Below, piece by piece: positions 61,970 to 64,000 of a DNA stretch of 64,000 nucleotides (its first letter is position 1; every line of letters starts with the position of its first letter). A model generated the notes under the pieces. The model searched no databases. It had not been told where the DNA came from and saw only the letters and a list, made by a program, of their open reading frames with translations. The translations under genes were made by a program, and so were the position numbers. This stretch comes from Nocardia sp. CY41 (lineage in GTDB: Bacteria; Actinomycetota; Actinomycetes; Mycobacteriales; Mycobacteriaceae). The stretch spans positions 144,205 to 208,204 of the forward strand of contig NZ_VUOS01000022.1 of NCBI RefSeq assembly GCF_009829325.1. Direction: 5' to 3'.

Positions 61970-63709
61970 TCAGCGCGGGCCGGGCGGGGCGGTTTCCAGC
62001 AGGGTGAAGGAGTGGCCGGGAACGGTTGTGGCGGAAGGGCCGATCGTCGGGGACTCCCAGGACAACAGCGGGATGCCCGCGATCGGCACCGCCACCTGGT
62101 CCTCGCCGAGGTTGCACACCAGCGCCAGCGTGCCCCGGCGCACGACGATCCATCGGGCGGCCTCGTCGTAGTCCACCGAAACGTGGGTCAGCCAGGGGTC
62201 ACTGAGCTCCGCCCGGTCCCGGCGCAGGGCGAGCAGGGCTCGATAGCAGGACAGCAGCCGGGCGTGCTCCGGTTCGTCGGCTTCGGCCCAGTCGAGCTTG
62301 GAGCGCAGGAACGTCTTCACGTCCTGCGGGTCCGGCACCTCGCCCGCGGGCCAGCCGTGGGCGGCGAACTCCTTCTTGCGCCCGGATGCGGTGGCCGCGG
62401 CGACCTCTGGATCGGTGTGCGAGGTGAAGAACTGGAACGGCGTGCGCGCCCCCCACTCCTCCCCCATGAACAGCATCGGCGTGAACGGCCCGCACAGCAC
62501 GAGGGCGGCTTTGATCGCCAGCTGCCCGTCGGTCAGATAGGCGCTCGGGCGGTCGCCGAGCGCCCGGTTGCCGATCTGGTCGTGATCGCAGGTGTAGGCC
62601 AGCAGCGCGCTGCCCGGGATCAGGCTCCGATCGATCGGGCGACCGTGCGTGCGCCCGCGGAAACTGGAATACGTTGCGGCGTGGAAGAAGCCGTGCTTCA
62701 GCGTGCGGGCCAGGCAGCGCAGGGAGCCGAAGTCGGCGTAGTAGCCCTGCCGTTCGCCGGAGACGGCGGTGTGCACGGCGTGATGCAGGTCGTCGTTCCA
62801 CTGGGCGGTGAGGCCGTAGCCGCCGGCCGCGCGCGGGGTGATCAGCTTCGGATCGTTCAGGTCGCTCTCCGCGACCAGCGTCAGCGGCCTGCGCACGTGG
62901 GTGGCGAGCCGCTCGACGGCGACCGACAGTTCGGCCAGCAGATGTGTGGCGGTGCGGTCTACGAGAGCGTGCACCGCGTCCAGGCGCAAGGCGTCGATGT
63001 GGAAATCGCGCAACCAGCGCAGCGCGTTGTCGAGGATGTGGGCGCGCACGTGATCGGACTGCGGGCCGTCCAGGTTGAGGCTCTGGCCCCAGGTGTTGCG
63101 GCCCTCCGTCAGGTAGGGCGCGAAGCGGGGCAGGTAGTTGCCGGACGGACCGAGATGGTTGTAGACCACGTCCAGGCAGACCGCCAGCCCGCGCAGATGG
63201 CAGGCGTCCACGAACCGCTGCAAGCCATCGGGCCCGCCGTAGCTTTCCTGCACCGCGTACCAGAGCACGCCGTCGTAGCCCCAGTTGTGGGTGCCGTCGA
63301 AGGCGTTCACCGGCATCACTTCGACCACGGTGACGCCAAGCCGGACCAGATGGTCGAGCCGTTCGATCGCGGCGTCGAAGGTGCCTTCGGGAGTGAACGT
63401 TCCGATGTGCAGCTCGTAGTAGACCGCCCCCGCCTGCGGCCGCCCGGTCCAGTGCGCATCGGTCCACCCCGCCGGATCCAGGGTGTGCAGGGCCGAACGG
63501 GCGTGTACTCCGTCGGGCTGGCGCGGGGAGCGTGGATCGGGCAGGACGGTCGGGTCGTCGTCGAGCAGGAAGCCGTACCTGGCACCGTCCGCGGCGGGCA
63601 CGTCGGCGCGCCACCACCCGTCCGGCGACCGCCTCATCGAGTGGACGACACCTTCCAGATCCAGTCGCACCGCCTCCGGCCGCGGCGCCCACACCTCGAA
63701 CCTAGTCAC
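61970..63709 (-). CDS. treZ: Malto-oligosyltrehalose trehalohydrolase
   Basis: GH13 enzyme that cuts trehalose from the end unit made by TreY. The 579 residues start with an N-terminal CBM48-like domain (FEVWAPRPEAVRLDLEG), then TreZ-specific YYELHIGTFTPEGTFDAAI, CLDVVYNHLGPSGNYLP, nucleophile Asp in DALRLDAVHAL, acid Glu in LVAESDLNDPK, and YTCDHDQIGNR. It is split from treX-treY by about 5 kb containing DUF2235, a small membrane protein, the Ddn protein, ilvA and a serine hydrolase. ATG at 63709 opens the conserved N-terminus. Confidence 0.95.
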   Translation of the reverse strand: MTRFEVWAPRPEAVRLDLEGVVHSMRRSPDGWWRADVPAADGARYGFLLDDDPTVLPDPRSPRQPDGVHARSALHTLDPAGWTDAHWTGRPQAGAVYYELHIGTFTPEGTFDAAIERLDHLVRLGVTVVEVMPVNAFDGTHNWGYDGVLWYAVQESYGGPDGLQRFVDACHLRGLAVCLDVVYNHLGPSGNYLPRFAPYLTEGRNTWGQSLNLDGPQSDHVRAHILDNALRWLRDFHIDALRLDAVHALVDRTATHLLAELSVAVERLATHVRRPLTLVAESDLNDPKLITPRAAGGYGLTAQWNDDLHHAVHTAVSGERQGYYADFGSLRCLARTLKHGFFHAATYSSFRGRTHGRPIDRSLIPGSALLAYTCDHDQIGNRALGDRPSAYLTDGQLAIKAALVLCGPFTPMLFMGEEWGARTPFQFFTSHTDPEVAAATASGRKKEFAAHGWPAGEVPDPQDVKTFLRSKLDWAEADEPEHARLLSCYRALLALRRDRAELSDPWLTHVSVDYDEAARWIVVRRGTLALVCNLGEDQVAVPIAGIPLLSWESPTIGPSATTVPGHSFTLLETAPPGPR

Positions 63710-63927
63710 CGCGCCAGCATCGCACGGGCACGCCCGGCCCGCCGGATACGGACACCGGCCTCGGGCGCAGCCGTCCCGAGCTCACGCAACTGACCGAGTC
63801 ACTTCACTCGGCCAGCACGACCATGGTCTGCGACCGACAGTGCCGCGCCGAGACGCGCACCACTCGAGCGGGCCGCCTAGCTGTACCCGGTCAGGACGTT
63901 GGTGACAGCGTGTCGGGTTGATATGGC

Positions 63928-63987
63928 GAGAACCTCCGGGTGGGGTGTGGCTTGTCGAAGGTCACGCCCACGGACCCGGAGGTTCTC
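63928..63987 (+). promoter_or_regulatory. Stem sequestering the transposase ribosome-binding site
   Basis: Perfect 14-bp arms GAGAACCTCCGGGT (63928-63941) and ACCCGGAGGTTCTC (63974-63987), 32-base loop. The right arm carries GGAGG (63978-63982), the Shine-Dalgarno of the GTG at 63988. Transcripts entering from outside would fold and hide it. Confidence 0.75.
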
Positions 63988-64000
63988 GTGTCTCACGGTA
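63988..64000 (+). CDS. Transposase N-terminus (partial)
   Basis: Only four codons fit: GTG TCT CAC GGT (M/V-S-H-G). GGAGG stands 5 bases before the GTG. The start is recognisable as an IS481-type opening, but the family is inferred from these few residues and the leader structure. Confidence 0.5.

Larger units (their letters stand above)
63882..64000 (+). mobile_element. Left end of an insertion sequence, probably IS481 family, cut by window edge
   Basis: The last bases encode the start of a protein reading VSHG, the opening typical of IS481-family transposases in actinobacteria (MSHxNARLT...). It is preceded by a long perfect inverted repeat around the ribosome-binding site. The outer end is placed at TGTACC (63882) because IS481 elements begin with TG and the following CCGGTCAGGACGTTGGTGACAG resembles a terminal repeat; the boundary is a guess since the right end is outside the window. 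Confidence 0.55.

Overview
The window reads as a chromosomal segment of a high-GC actinobacterium of the order Mycobacteriales, most likely Nocardia (inference). The support is the very GC-rich sequence, the many GTG starts, and a gene order that follows the Mycobacterium tuberculosis trehalose/ilvA - bioAFD - bioB - nadABC - his - trp - lgt region almost end to end, with Nocardia-style accessory genes inserted into it. Most of it is core biosynthesis. No phage, CRISPR array, rRNA or tRNA is evident. An insertion sequence begins only in the last ~120 bases.

Left part (1-8.6 kb): the end of an amino-acid ABC uptake system, a TM2 membrane protein, lgt, and a minus-strand tryptophan operon trpE - Trp-associated membrane protein - trpC - trpB - trpA, mostly with 4-bp start/stop overlaps. 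Next (8.7-10.9 kb) come four plus-strand genes: an unknown protein, a Bcp peroxiredoxin, a small membrane protein and a MarR regulator. The minus-strand histidine genes follow (10.9-20.5 kb): hisD-hisC-hisB-hisH, then an inserted MarR/NTF2-lipoprotein/secreted-protein module, then hisA(priA)-impA-hisF, an inserted luciferase-like oxidoreductase, and hisI. No trpF is present. HisA is the actinobacterial PriA type, expected to serve both the His and Trp pathways.

Middle part (20.7-38.7 kb): a membrane Ser/Thr kinase, a lipoprotein penicillin-binding protein, arylamine N-acetyltransferase, a secreted hydrolase, and a scar holding two gene remnants (MFS and ArsR tails). Then a TerB-like protein, a winged-helix protein, nadA-nadB-nadC with the divergent repressor nrtR and a clear palindromic operator, two small-protein candidates, cspA, a DUF1353 protein, and the biotin block bioB - bsaP - DUF2567-like membrane protein with the divergent repressor gene bioQ.

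Right part (37.5-64 kb): a secreted lipase, an MFS exporter, a sulfonate-type ABC importer with an FMN monooxygenase (probable organosulfur use), bioF-bioD and bioA as two separate units, and the trehalose genes treX-treY and treZ flanking ilvA. The same TGAAC-N3-GTTCA palindrome stands in front of bioB, bioF and bioA, which ties the dispersed biotin genes to BioQ. Several divergent regulator/target pairs have visible inverted-repeat operators. The window ends in the left end of an apparent IS481-family element whose transposase ribosome-binding site lies inside a perfect 14-bp stem.
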